From: Chloroflexota bacterium
Lineage (GTDB): Bacteria; Chloroflexota; Limnocylindria; Limnocylindrales; CSP1-4
Assembly: GCA_015478725.1 (NCBI GenBank)
Contig: JADMIG010000012.1
Location: 1-64,000 of the forward strand
Direction: 5' to 3'
DNA: 64,000 nt
Shown: positions 7,538 to 16,223 of the stretch, piece by piece
Layout: the number at the start of each line of letters is the position of its first letter
How positions within the stretch are numbered: the stretch's first letter is position 1
Position numbers and translations under genes: made by a program
The notes under the pieces: model-generated
What the model saw: only the letters and a program-made list of their open reading frames with translations
Databases searched by the model: none
Told to the model about the DNA's origin: nothing

Positions 7538-10096
7538 TCAGGCCACCCAGGACGTTCGGCGGAACGTGCGCACCGTCTCGGCGAGGAGCGCCGGCCCGAG
7601 CGCGACGAGCGCGACGAGGAGCCAGTCGCGGCCGTCGAGCGGGACCGCCCGGAACGCGTCCGCGAGCGGTGGCACGATCGGGATGAGCGCCTGGACGGCG
7701 ATGACGGCGAGGCAGCCGGCCGCGAGGACCCCGTTCCGTCCGAGTCGGTGGAGCGGGGTCGAGAGGCTCCGGTTCGCGTAGGCGCGGACGGCCTGGCCGA
7801 CGACGAGGGCGGTGAAGGCGAGCCACCGCTCGTGCTCGAAGCCGCCACCGCTCGCCTCCATGAGGACGAGTGCGGCGACCGCGCTGAACCCGCCGGCCGC
7901 CACGATGCGCCCGAGGAGGTCGTTCGTGAGGAGCGGCTTCCCGGCCGGCCGCGGCGGTCGCTCCATGAGATCCGGCTCCGGTGGCTCGCGCTCGAACGCG
8001 ATCGAGGTGGAGAGATCGATGAACAGCTCGAGCCACAGGATCTGGATCGGCAGGAGCGGTTGGCCGAAGCCGGCGATCGTCGCGATGAGGAGGAACCCGA
8101 GCAGCGCCACGTGGGTGGAGACGAGGAAGACGAGGCCTTTCCGGACGTTATCGACGATCCGTCGACCCTCGCCCAGGCCGTACATGAGCGTCGCGAACGA
8201 GTCGTCACCGAGGACGAGGTCGCTCGCCTCGCGCGCGACGGCGGTCCCGCTGCCCATCGCGACGGCGACGTCCGCGCGGTGGAGCGCGGGCGCATCGTTG
8301 ACCCCGTCGCCGGTCACCGCGACGATCCGTCCACTCGCGCGCGCCACCCGTACGAGCCGTTCCTTCTGTTCCGGGGTGCTCCGGGCGACGATGTGCAGGT
8401 CGGGAAGCTCACGACGGAGCCGCTCGTCGTCCCAGCCGGCGAGCTCGTCGCCGGTGACGATCCGCGTCTCACCGAGGCCGGCGGCGCGGGCGATCGCCGC
8501 CGCGGTCCGGGGGTGGTCGCCGGTGACCACGAGCACCTGCACGCCCGCTCCGGTCGCCACGGCGAGCGCGTCCGCGACGCCGGGCCGGATCGGATCGGCG
8601 AACCCGATGAGGGCGGTCACCTCCCAGCCGATCGTCGACCCGTCGAGCGGTTCCCCGGGGTGGACGGCCGTCGCCAGGGCGACGAGTCGCTCACCGTCCG
8701 CAGCGGCCTCGTCGACGAGCGTTCGCCATCGTGCGGCGACGCCGGCGTCAGTGCCGACCGCGAGGCCGAGGATCGCCTCCGGCGCCCCGAGGGCGTGGGC
8801 GACGAGCGTCCCGTCCGGTTGACGCGACGCGGTCCGCGATGCGGGCAGCGCGTCGGCGACCGGGATCGAGCTGACGAGATCCTGCGGATGGAGGGTCGGA
8901 TCGCCGTCGAGCGCGAGGATCGCCGACTCGAGCGCTCGGGTGAACGATCCGGCCACGGTTCCGTCCGCGCGACCCCACGCGTCCTCCTCCGCCCGGAGCG
9001 CGGCATCGAGGAGACGGCCGCGTCCCACAGGATCGACCACCGGGCCGCCGAGGGTGCGGATCGCGACGACCTCGAGCCGATTCGCCGTGAGGGTTCCGGT
9101 CTTGTCCGTGACGATCAGGTCGATCGCCCCGAGGGTCTCCTCCGCGTTGAGGCGCCGGACGAGGACGCCGCGTCGGAGCAGCCGGTACGCCCCGAGGCCG
9201 AGGATGACCGCGAGGAGGATCGGCGGCTCCTCGGGGATCGCGGCGATCGCCGCCGAGACTCCGGCGAGGAGGTTCTCGCCGGCCGGCTGGCCGCGGACGA
9301 ACCCGAGCCCTGTGACGATCGCGATGAGCCCGATCGCGACGACGAGGAGGATGCGGACGAGCCGATCGAGCTCGAGCTGGAGGGGCGACCGACGGCGCTC
9401 GGCGCCGGCGAGGTGGGCGGCGATCCGGCCGAACTCCGTCTGCGGACCGATCGCCACGACGATCCCCTCCCCTCGTCCGCCGACCACGCTCGTCCCGGCG
9501 TAGGCGATGGAGCGGCGGGCCGTCAGTGGCCCGTCCGCCGGGTCGGGGTCGACCGAGCCGGGCTCCGGGAGCGACTCGCCGGTGAGGACGCTCCGATCGA
9601 GGAGGAGCCGCGTGGCGCGGACGAGTCGCAGGTCCGCCGGGACGATGTCGCCCGACCGGACGAGGACCACGTCGCCCGGCGCGAGCTCCGCGGCGGGGAT
9701 ATCGAGGACGGCGCCGGCGCGGCGCACCCGGGCGACCGGTGCCGTGGCGTCGTGGAGCGCCTCGAGCGCTCGCTCACCACGGTATTCCGTGACGACCTCC
9801 GCTCCGACGATCGGGATGAGCGCGCCGAGGATGAGCAGCCCGTCGCGGCCCTCGCCGAGCGCGATGGCGAGGACGCCGCTGATGAAGAGGAGGAGGACGA
9901 ACGGTTCGACCGCCGCCTCGACGATCATGTGGACGACCGACTCGCGGCGGGCCGCCTCGAGCGCGTTCGGCCCGGCCTCGCGGGAGCGGCGTACCGCCTC
10001 GTCCGGGTCGAGACCGCGGGCCGGATCCACGCCGAGCGCATCGGCCACCGCCGCGGCCTGGGCGGCGTGCGGATCGGCCGGCATCATCGGCTTCAT
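7538..10096 (-). CDS. Cation-translocating P-type ATPase (P2-like)
   Basis: An 852-aa pump with an N-terminal cation-ATPase domain, A-domain motif VLTGES, phosphorylation motif DKTGTLT (aspartate near residue 329), and hinge GDGVNDAPAL. Membrane helix 4 reads AAIPEEPPILLAV instead of the Ca2+-pump PEGLP, and helix 6 carries LWLELFIDLSTSIAFE. This combination marks a bacterial subgroup related to PacL/PMR1-type pumps whose ion is not established. Helices flank residues ~60-100, 235-300 and the last 200 residues. The ATG at 10096 is preceded by another in-frame Met region (MKPMMPADPHA), so the exact start could differ by a few codons. It is divergent from the DUF971 gene. Confidence 0.9.
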   Translation of the reverse strand: MKPMMPADPHAAQAAAVADALGVDPARGLDPDEAVRRSREAGPNALEAARRESVVHMIVEAAVEPFVLLLFISGVLAIALGEGRDGLLILGALIPIVGAEVVTEYRGERALEALHDATAPVARVRRAGAVLDIPAAELAPGDVVLVRSGDIVPADLRLVRATRLLLDRSVLTGESLPEPGSVDPDPADGPLTARRSIAYAGTSVVGGRGEGIVVAIGPQTEFGRIAAHLAGAERRRSPLQLELDRLVRILLVVAIGLIAIVTGLGFVRGQPAGENLLAGVSAAIAAIPEEPPILLAVILGLGAYRLLRRGVLVRRLNAEETLGAIDLIVTDKTGTLTANRLEVVAIRTLGGPVVDPVGRGRLLDAALRAEEDAWGRADGTVAGSFTRALESAILALDGDPTLHPQDLVSSIPVADALPASRTASRQPDGTLVAHALGAPEAILGLAVGTDAGVAARWRTLVDEAAADGERLVALATAVHPGEPLDGSTIGWEVTALIGFADPIRPGVADALAVATGAGVQVLVVTGDHPRTAAAIARAAGLGETRIVTGDELAGWDDERLRRELPDLHIVARSTPEQKERLVRVARASGRIVAVTGDGVNDAPALHRADVAVAMGSGTAVAREASDLVLGDDSFATLMYGLGEGRRIVDNVRKGLVFLVSTHVALLGFLLIATIAGFGQPLLPIQILWLELFIDLSTSIAFEREPPEPDLMERPPRPAGKPLLTNDLLGRIVAAGGFSAVAALVLMEASGGGFEHERWLAFTALVVGQAVRAYANRSLSTPLHRLGRNGVLAAGCLAVIAVQALIPIVPPLADAFRAVPLDGRDWLLVALVALGPALLAETVRTFRRTSWVA

Positions 10097-10131
10097 TATC
10101 GGGCGTCACCGGGCAGGCGGAGGGATGCGAC

Positions 10132-10137
10132 TACAAT
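10132..10137 (+). promoter_or_regulatory. -10-like TACAAT, 9 nt before the start codon
   Basis: TACAAT lies 9 nt before the ATG at 10147, the same spacing as at 4477-4492, and the flanks are alike (GACTACAATCGACCGACG against GACTACCATCGGTCGACG). A transcript from it would be nearly leaderless. Confidence 0.45.
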
Positions 10138-10146
10138 CGACCGACG

Positions 10147-10578
10147 ATGACCGACCGCACGACGCCGACTCGCATCCACGCCGATCGGACGGCGGGGACC
10201 CTCGAGATCGCGTGGGCGGACGACCACGTCACGACGTTCGGGTCCACGACCCTGCGCTGGCTCTGCCCGTGCGCCTACTGTCGGGGCGAGGCTGGCATGC
10301 CCGGCTGGCTCGACTCGCGTCCGACGCTCACCGCCGAGCAGACGCGACTCGTGGACCTCCAGCTCGTGGGCCAGTACGCCGTGGCGCCGAGCTGGGGTGA
10401 CGGGCACCAGACGGGGTACTACACGTTCGCGCTCCTGCGGGACCGCTGCCCGTGCCCCGTCTGCACGGCCGGGCGCGCGTCGGACGCCCGTGCACACGAC
10501 GGATCGACCGCCGACCGCCCGCCGGATCACGCCGTCCATGCCCCACTCGCCACGACCGCGGAGGGATCCACCCGATGA
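10147..10578 (+). CDS. DUF971-domain protein (gamma-butyrobetaine hydroxylase N-terminal-like)
   Basis: A 143-aa protein. Residues ~5-105 match the DUF971 fold: LEIAWADDHVTTFGSTTLRWLCPCAYCRGE, then QLVGQYAVAPSWGDGHQTGYYTFALLRDRCPCPVC. Two cysteine pairs (CPCAYC and CPCPVC) probably bind a metal. In bacteria DUF971 occurs alone, as here, or with Fe-S carrier genes; in eukaryotes it is the N-terminal domain of gamma-butyrobetaine hydroxylase. The C-terminal ~40 residues are low-complexity. The gene ends in a 4-bp ATGA overlap with the next gene, so they share a transcript. The role is unknown. Confidence 0.85.
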   Translation: MTDRTTPTRIHADRTAGTLEIAWADDHVTTFGSTTLRWLCPCAYCRGEAGMPGWLDSRPTLTAEQTRLVDLQLVGQYAVAPSWGDGHQTGYYTFALLRDRCPCPVCTAGRASDARAHDGSTADRPPDHAVHAPLATTAEGSTR

Positions 10579-10922
10579 TGACCACGACCACCCCGTACAT
10601 CGCCGGCTGGCGCGTCCAGGAGACGAAGGGCCAGGTGTTCGGGCTCGTCGTCCGGAGCCGCGGCTTCGCCGGCAACTTCGCGGCCGGTCTCCGCTCGCTC
10701 GTCGGCGGCGAGATCCACGAATACACCCAGCTCCTCGAGGACACCCGCCGTCAGGCCCTCGACCGGATGATCCAGAACGCGACGCTCATGGGTGCGAACG
10801 CGGTCATCTCGTTCCGCTTCGACTCGTCCGAGATCGGCCAGACGATGTCGGAGATCGTGGCCTACGGGACGGCCGTCGTCGTCGTGCCGGACGCGACCGC
10901 ACCCCAGCCGATCGCCGAATAG
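10575..10922 (+). CDS. YbjQ/UPF0145 family protein
   Basis: About 115 aa (the start may be the first or second of two adjacent ATGs). The body from GWRVQETKGQVFGLVVRSR through LMGANAVISFRFDSSEIG and TEIVAYGTAVVV-like sequence is the YbjQ (DUF74, heavy-metal-binding-like) family, which forms pentamers of compact beta/alpha subunits; function is unproven. Start choice is supported by the 4-bp overlap with the DUF971 stop and the purine-rich GAGGGAT upstream. The short C-terminal tail PDATAPQPIAE is not conserved in the family. Confidence 0.85.
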   Translation: MMTTTTPYIAGWRVQETKGQVFGLVVRSRGFAGNFAAGLRSLVGGEIHEYTQLLEDTRRQALDRMIQNATLMGANAVISFRFDSSEIGQTMSEIVAYGTAVVVVPDATAPQPIAE

Positions 10923-10935
10923 TCCCGGCACGCCG

Positions 10936-11283
10936 ATGATGCACACGGGAGTCCGGATCCTCATCGGTGTCGTCGCCGGGGTGATGCTCCTCGGCGGCCT
11001 CGTGTTCATCCTCGGCGGCGGATCGCCGGGCGTGGGGATCGAGCTGGTCGTCCTCGGCGGCGCGGGGATCCTCGCCGTGACCCTCGAACGCGGCCGCTAC
11101 CGCTCCGAGCACGCGGAACGGACGGCGGCGCCCGCCGGTCCCGGCGGCGGCGAGACGGACGGCGCCCTCGAGGCGCGGTTCCAGCGGACGGGCGAGGCGT
11201 TCGTGGACCCGACGACCGGCCGCCGGATGCGTGTCTGGCTCGATCCGGGGACCGGCGAGCGCCGCTACCGGGCGGAGGGCTGA
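10936..11283 (+). CDS. Small membrane protein, hypothetical
   Basis: About 115 aa, with two hydrophobic helices close together (GVRILIGVVAGVMLLGGLV and GIELVVLGGAGILAVTL, residues ~4-50), then a charged tail. The last ~35 residues (FQRTGEAFVDPTTGRRMRVWLDPGTG) look like a short beta-rich motif common at the ends of small actinobacterial or Chloroflexota membrane proteins. I recognise no named family. It is 14 bp downstream of the YbjQ-like gene and probably in the same operon. The Shine-Dalgarno is weak, consistent with coupling. Confidence 0.65.
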   Translation: MMHTGVRILIGVVAGVMLLGGLVFILGGGSPGVGIELVVLGGAGILAVTLERGRYRSEHAERTAAPAGPGGGETDGALEARFQRTGEAFVDPTTGRRMRVWLDPGTGERRYRAEG

Positions 11284-11301
11284 CCTCGAGCGGGGCCGTG
11301 C

Positions 11302-11307
11302 TACGAT
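11302..11307 (+). promoter_or_regulatory. Extended -10-like TGCTACGAT upstream of ppk
   Basis: GTGCTACGATCG, 50 bp before the ppk ATG, is identical over 12 bases to a sequence upstream of upp (34892). TGnTACGAT fits an extended -10. No convincing -35 was seen. Confidence 0.4.
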
Positions 11308-11356
11308 CGGCGACCCCGGGCACGGCGCCCGGAACGTCGCTGGAGTCCTCCGCCGG

Positions 11357-13531
11357 ATGACCGCCCTTCGCCCGGGTGTCGCGCGCTCGACCGGCGCCCG
11401 TCCGCGGGCGCGGCGCCCGGTCGCCGACGCCCCGTTCCCGTACCTCAACCGCGAGCTCTCGTGGCTCGACTTCAACGCCCGTGTCCTTCACGAGGCACGC
11501 GACGATCGGAATCCGCTCCTCGAGCGGGCGAGGTTCCTCGCGATCTTCGCGAGCAACCTCGACGAGTTCTTCCAGGTCCGCGTCGCCGGCCTCCGCCAGC
11601 AGGTGGCAGCCGGCTCGGCCTCGGCATCGCCGGACGGCCGGACCGCCGCGGCACAGCTCGGCGAGATCCAGCCGCGCGTCCAGGGCCTCATCGCCGAGCA
11701 CTCGGCGATCTTCGCGACGGTCCGTGCCGAGCTCGCCGAGGAAGGCGTCGCGATCGTCGACTATCAGGCTGTGGCGGACCACCACGCCCGGCTCCGGGAA
11801 CGGTTCATCGAAGAAATCTTCCCGGTCCTCACGCCGCTCGCGGTGGACCCGGGCCACCCGTTCCCGTACATCAGCACGCTGAGCCTCTCTCTCGCCGTCG
11901 GGATGCGCGACCCGGAGACCGGGGAACGGCGGTTCGCCCGGGTGAAGGTGCCGCAGATCCTGCCGCGGCTCGTCGAGATCGCGCCGCACACGTACGTCCT
12001 CATCGACCAGGTGATCGAGGCGAACCTGGACCTGCTCTTCAGCGGCATGGAGATCCTCGAGACCCATCTCTTCCGGGTCACCCGCAACGCCGACCTCGCG
12101 ATCGAGGAGGACGAGGCGGACGACCTCCTCATGGCGATCGAGGAGGAGCTCCGACGCCGGCGGTTCGGCGAGGCCGTCCGGCTCGAGGTCGAACGATCCA
12201 TGCCGGCCGCGACGCGGCTCATCCTCCTGCGCGGCATCGGCCTGACGAACGCCGACTGCTACGAGGTGAGCGGCATGCTCGACCTCACCGGCCTATGGTC
12301 GATCGTGGAGCTCGACCGGCCGGATCTCCGCGCGCCGACGTGGACCCCCATCGTTCCGGCCCGTCTCACCCCGCCCGATGATGACGAGCCGACAGACGTC
12401 TTCAGCGTCATCCGCGCCGGCGACCTCCTCGTCCACCATCCGTACGAGAGCTTCGCCGCATCGGTCGAGCGGTTCATCGCCCAGGCGGCGGACGATCCCG
12501 AGGTCCTGACGATCAAGCTGACGCTCTACCGGACGAGCGGCGACTCGCCGATCGTGCGCGACCTCATCCGCGCGGCGGAGCGCGGCAAGCAGGTCGTCGT
12601 CCTCGTCGAGATCAAGGCCCGCTTCGACGAGGAGGCGAACATCGTCTGGGCCCGCAAGCTCGAGCAGGCCGGCGCCCACGTCGTGTATGGCCTCGTCGGG
12701 CTCAAGACCCATTCGAAGGTCCTCCTCGTGGTGCGCCGCGAAGGGACCGGTCTGCGCCGCTACGTCCACGTCGGGACCGGCAACTACAACCAGAAGACGG
12801 CCCGCCTGTACGTGGATCTCGGACTCCTGTCGTGCCGCCCGGAGCTCGGCGCAGACGTGACGGACCTGTTCAACGTCCTCACCGGGCTGTCGCGGCAGCG
12901 GTCCTTCCGGCGCCTCCTCATCGCGCCCCTCTCGCTCCGATCCCGCGTCATCGAGCTCATCGAGCGCGAGATCGGCCACGCCGCCGCCGGGCGGGAGGCG
13001 CGGATCACCCTCAAGCTCAACTCGGTCGTCGACCCGGCGTGCATCGCGGCGCTCTACCGGGCGAGCCAAGCCGGTGTGGATGTCGACCTCATCGTCCGTG
13101 GCATCAGCGCGGTGTGGCCGGGCCTCGCCGGGATCTCGGACCGCATCCGCGTTCGCTCGATCGTCGGCGAGTTCCTCGAGCACTCGCGGATCTTCGGGTT
13201 CCGCAACGGCGGTGAGCAGGAGTGGTACATCGGCTCGGCGGATCTCATGGAGCGGAACCTCGACCGCCGGGTGGAGGCCGTGGTGCCGGTCGAGGATCCG
13301 GACGCCCGGGCCCGGATCGAGGAGATCGTCGCGGTCATGCTCGCCGACGACCGCCGATCGTGGCAGCTCGGCGACGATGCGATCTGGCGGCGCACGGAGG
13401 ACCTCCTCCACGCGCCGGGCACGGTCGACACGTTCGCGGCGCTCAAGGAGCGCGCCCTCGCCTCGGGCGCGACCGCCTCCACGCCGCACCGACCCGGCGC
13501 GGGCGCGGGTTCGCTCGACCCGCGAGCGTGA
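11357..13531 (+). CDS. ppk1: Polyphosphate kinase 1
   Basis: A 724-aa enzyme that reversibly polymerises the gamma-phosphate of ATP into inorganic polyphosphate. All family blocks are visible: YLNRELSWLDFNARVL at the N-terminus, FLAIFASNLDEFFQVRV, the first phospholipase-D-like histidine motif LKTHSKVLL (His near 452, the autophosphorylated residue in the family), and the second LEHSRIFGF (near 608), plus YVHVGTGNYNQKTARLY. The start at 11357 fits family length; an upstream open frame has no conserved sequence. The CYTH-CHAD gene follows after 10 bp, so polyphosphate synthesis is co-expressed with a polyphosphate-binding protein. The C-terminal ~20 residues are unstructured. Confidence 0.97.
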   Translation: MTALRPGVARSTGARPRARRPVADAPFPYLNRELSWLDFNARVLHEARDDRNPLLERARFLAIFASNLDEFFQVRVAGLRQQVAAGSASASPDGRTAAAQLGEIQPRVQGLIAEHSAIFATVRAELAEEGVAIVDYQAVADHHARLRERFIEEIFPVLTPLAVDPGHPFPYISTLSLSLAVGMRDPETGERRFARVKVPQILPRLVEIAPHTYVLIDQVIEANLDLLFSGMEILETHLFRVTRNADLAIEEDEADDLLMAIEEELRRRRFGEAVRLEVERSMPAATRLILLRGIGLTNADCYEVSGMLDLTGLWSIVELDRPDLRAPTWTPIVPARLTPPDDDEPTDVFSVIRAGDLLVHHPYESFAASVERFIAQAADDPEVLTIKLTLYRTSGDSPIVRDLIRAAERGKQVVVLVEIKARFDEEANIVWARKLEQAGAHVVYGLVGLKTHSKVLLVVRREGTGLRRYVHVGTGNYNQKTARLYVDLGLLSCRPELGADVTDLFNVLTGLSRQRSFRRLLIAPLSLRSRVIELIEREIGHAAAGREARITLKLNSVVDPACIAALYRASQAGVDVDLIVRGISAVWPGLAGISDRIRVRSIVGEFLEHSRIFGFRNGGEQEWYIGSADLMERNLDRRVEAVVPVEDPDARARIEEIVAVMLADDRRSWQLGDDAIWRRTEDLLHAPGTVDTFAALKERALASGATASTPHRPGAGAGSLDPRA

Positions 13532-13541
13532 GTGCCCGACG

Positions 13542-15197
13542 ATGACCGTCGAACGACCGGTCGAGATCGAGCTCAAGTACCGCGTCGTCGACCCGGCGGT
13601 CGGCGAACGCCTCCTCGGCACCGAGGCGCTCGGTCCGTTCCGCGCATCGGCGGCGCCACGGACGGCTCAGCACGAGGATCGCTACCTTGACACCGTGGAT
13701 GGCGCCCTGGCGCGAGCCGGATTCGCCGCCCGCCTCCGCCAGACGAACGGCGAGACGATCGTCACCGTCAAGGGCACGACGCCGAGCGAGGGGGCGCTCA
13801 CCCGCCGCGAAGAGCTCGAGGGGCCCGCCGACCGCGCCCTCGAGCCACGCGACTGGCCGCCGTCGGACGCCCGCTCGCTCATCCTCGAGCTGTGCGGCGA
13901 CGCACCGCTCGTCGAGCTCGTCACCGTGCGCCAGCTCCGCCGCAAGCGCCGGCTCCGCGCGACGGACGCGACGGCCGAGCTGAGCCTCGACGAGGTGGAC
14001 GTGGTGTCGCGTGGCCGGATCGTGGACCGCTTCGTCGAGCTCGAGGTGGAGCTGACCGGCGGCGACGCCGCCCGGCTCGTGGAGCTCGAGGGGGAGCTCG
14101 GGCAGCTCGCGGGTCTCACGCCGGCGCCGGGCTCGAAGCTCCAGACGGCGCTCGCCGCACGTTCGGCCGCGGATGACGAACGGCCGCCCGAGACCCCCGA
14201 CGACCGGGCGACCGGGGAGAGCGCCGGCGCGAGCGGACCGACGCCCCGCTCCGCGCCGCTCGTCGTCGGCAAGACCCCGGGCGTCGTCGCGGAGGACAGC
14301 GTCGCCGAGGCCGGGCGGAAGGTCCTTCGGTTCCACCTCGCCCGGATGCTCGCCCGCGAGGCCGGCACGCGGGAGGGCACGGACCCCGAAGAGCTCCATT
14401 CGATGCGCGTCGCGACGCGCCGCATGCGCGCTGCGTGGCGGGTCTTCGGCGACGGCTTCCGGGCGGACCGGACCCGCCGCCATCGACGCCGCCTCCGGGC
14501 CGTGGCCGGGCGGCTCGGTGCGGTCCGCGATCTCGATGTCCTCATCGACGCCGCGGAGGCCTACCTCGCCGACCAGGCGGTCGTCGAACAGCTCGCCCTC
14601 CAGCCGCTCTTCGCGGCGTGGCGCGATCAGCGCGACGATGCGCGCGTCCTCCTCATCCGCGAACTCGACAGCGACGGCTACGCGCGCTGGGTGGACGAGT
14701 TCCGCGACTTCGTCCGCACGGAGGGCCTCGCCTCAGGCTCGGTCCTCCCGACGGCGCCGCACCGCATCCGCGACAGCGCCGGATCGCGGATCTGGGCCGC
14801 CTACGAGGCCGTGCGGGCCTACGAGCCGGTCCTCCGCTGGGCGGACGTCAGCACCCTGCATGAGCTGCGGATCGCCGGCAAGTGGCTCCGCTACACGCTC
14901 GAATTCGTGCGCGAGTGTCTCGGTCCCGAGGCGGCGGGTCTCATCGCCCGGGTGACGGCGCTCCAGGATCACCTCGGCCTCCTCAACGACGCCGATGTCG
15001 CCGCGTCCATGGCTCGCGCCTTCCTTGTCGAGCGGGCCGGCCGGCTGTCGGAGGCCGAGACGGCGGCGATCGGGCGATACCTCGTCGACCGCGAGCGCGA
15101 GGTGGCCCGCCTCCGGCGCTCGATCGGCCCGGTCTGGCGCGGTCTCGTGAGCGTGGGCTTCCGGCGCAGCCTCGGTCGGGCGACCGCCGCGCTCTGA
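13542..15197 (+). CDS. CYTH-CHAD protein: triphosphatase-like domain fused to a polyphosphate-binding CHAD domain
   Basis: A 551-aa protein. Residues ~5-205 form a CYTH (triphosphate tunnel metalloenzyme) domain with the signature ExExK at E8-E10-K12 (VEIELKYRV) and later charged strands (ELSLDEVDVV, FVELEVEL). After an acidic linker (~210-250), residues ~265-545 are a CHAD domain with its two histidine motifs, EELHSMRVATRRMRAAW and TLHELRIAGKWLRY. CYTH domains of this type hydrolyse inorganic triphosphate; CHAD domains bind and target polyphosphate granules. Position right behind ppk supports a role in polyphosphate processing. The ATG at 13542 follows the ppk stop by 10 bp. Confidence 0.93.
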   Translation: MTVERPVEIELKYRVVDPAVGERLLGTEALGPFRASAAPRTAQHEDRYLDTVDGALARAGFAARLRQTNGETIVTVKGTTPSEGALTRREELEGPADRALEPRDWPPSDARSLILELCGDAPLVELVTVRQLRRKRRLRATDATAELSLDEVDVVSRGRIVDRFVELEVELTGGDAARLVELEGELGQLAGLTPAPGSKLQTALAARSAADDERPPETPDDRATGESAGASGPTPRSAPLVVGKTPGVVAEDSVAEAGRKVLRFHLARMLAREAGTREGTDPEELHSMRVATRRMRAAWRVFGDGFRADRTRRHRRRLRAVAGRLGAVRDLDVLIDAAEAYLADQAVVEQLALQPLFAAWRDQRDDARVLLIRELDSDGYARWVDEFRDFVRTEGLASGSVLPTAPHRIRDSAGSRIWAAYEAVRAYEPVLRWADVSTLHELRIAGKWLRYTLEFVRECLGPEAAGLIARVTALQDHLGLLNDADVAASMARAFLVERAGRLSEAETAAIGRYLVDREREVARLRRSIGPVWRGLVSVGFRRSLGRATAAL

Positions 15198-15229
15198 ACG
15201 GCGCGGGCGGCGGAGCCCGGGGTCGACCG

Positions 15230-16162
15230 TCAGCGGCGCCAACCGTGGGCGATGGACCGAAGCTCGCCCCGCCAGCCCGGCCCCGCGTGTGTCGTCGCGA
15301 GCACGGCTCCCTCCCGGATCCCCGTGTCGACGACCGTCATCCGGTCCAGCCCGTAGCGCTCGAGGATCGCCTCCATGATCGCGGTCCCGGCAGGCAGGAC
15401 CCGTGCCCGGATGGGATTGACCGCGTGGTGGATCGCGGCATAGGCGGCCGGTTCGGCGGTGAGGGTCGCCATCGCCGACGCGAGCCGCGCCCGCGTGAGG
15501 GTCCGATCGAGCGCCGCGACCGGCAGGACCTTGAGGAGGTTCGTCGCGGTGCCGCCCACGGCGACAAGCCGCCGGACCTCGGCATCCGGAGCCGAGGCGA
15601 GCCGCTCCCGGGCGGCCGCCCGGAGCGACGTGACCTCATCGGCGGTCGGTGGATCGTGGGTGACGCACTGGGCCGTCAACCGCGCCGAACCGACACGCAC
15701 GCCCCTGGCGACCGCATCGCGATCCGGTCCGACGAGAACGAACTCGCTGCTGCCGCCACCGACGTCGACGACCGCCAGGTCGGCAGCCGGCTCCCGACCG
15801 TGGGTCACGCCGATGAGCGTCAGGTACCCCTCCTCCTCATGCGTGAGCACGAGGAGCGGCACGTTGCTCGCGCGCTCTGCGTCGCGAACGGCGAGTCGCG
15901 CATCCGCCGCGCGACGGAGCGGCTCGGTGCCGACGAACGTGATGGACGCCGCGCCGAGGTCGCGGGCGATCCCGGCGAAGCGACCGAGGGTGGAGGCGAG
16001 CTCGGCGCGCTTCTGGCGCCCGAGGCGGCCTCGCTCGTCGACCGCCGCGCCGAGGCCGAGGAATGCCGACTCGTCGAGGAGCGGCTCGAGGCGATGGCCG
16101 GCAACGACCGCGACGAAGAGGTGGACCGAATTCGAGCCCGCGTCAGCCGAGGCCGCGATCAC
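15230..16162 (-). CDS. Ppx/GppA-type exopolyphosphatase
   Basis: About 310 aa if begun at the GTG at 16162, which gives the usual family N-terminus (M/VIAASADAGSNSVHLFV; phosphate-1 motif). A longer frame runs to 16342 but would overlap the next gene, has no conserved residues and would make the protein too long. Other actin-fold motifs are FVGTEPLRRAADA, VVDVGGGSSEFVLV (phosphate-2) and LVAVGGTATNLL. The short type without the C-terminal HD domain is common. Hydrolysis of polyphosphate ends or (p)ppGpp gamma-phosphate is expected. The gene converges with the CYTH-CHAD gene (32-bp gap) and sits beside the H1-like gene, which is on the same strand upstream. Confidence 0.9.
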   Translation of the reverse strand: MIAASADAGSNSVHLFVAVVAGHRLEPLLDESAFLGLGAAVDERGRLGRQKRAELASTLGRFAGIARDLGAASITFVGTEPLRRAADARLAVRDAERASNVPLLVLTHEEEGYLTLIGVTHGREPAADLAVVDVGGGSSEFVLVGPDRDAVARGVRVGSARLTAQCVTHDPPTADEVTSLRAAARERLASAPDAEVRRLVAVGGTATNLLKVLPVAALDRTLTRARLASAMATLTAEPAAYAAIHHAVNPIRARVLPAGTAIMEAILERYGLDRMTVVDTGIREGAVLATTHAGPGWRGELRSIAHGWRR

Positions 16163-16223
16163 CGGACGCTGGGTACGCCCGAGCGGTGTCCCGAACGACG
16201 CAATGAACGCGCGGCGGGGCCCC

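Noticed and set aside
6596-10150. Long + strand open frame (over 1100 codons) across the exporter and P-type ATPase genes
   Set aside because: It is antisense to three genes with full motif support, and its sequence is Arg/Asp/Glu-rich with no protein character. In GC-rich DNA the complementary frame lacks stops.
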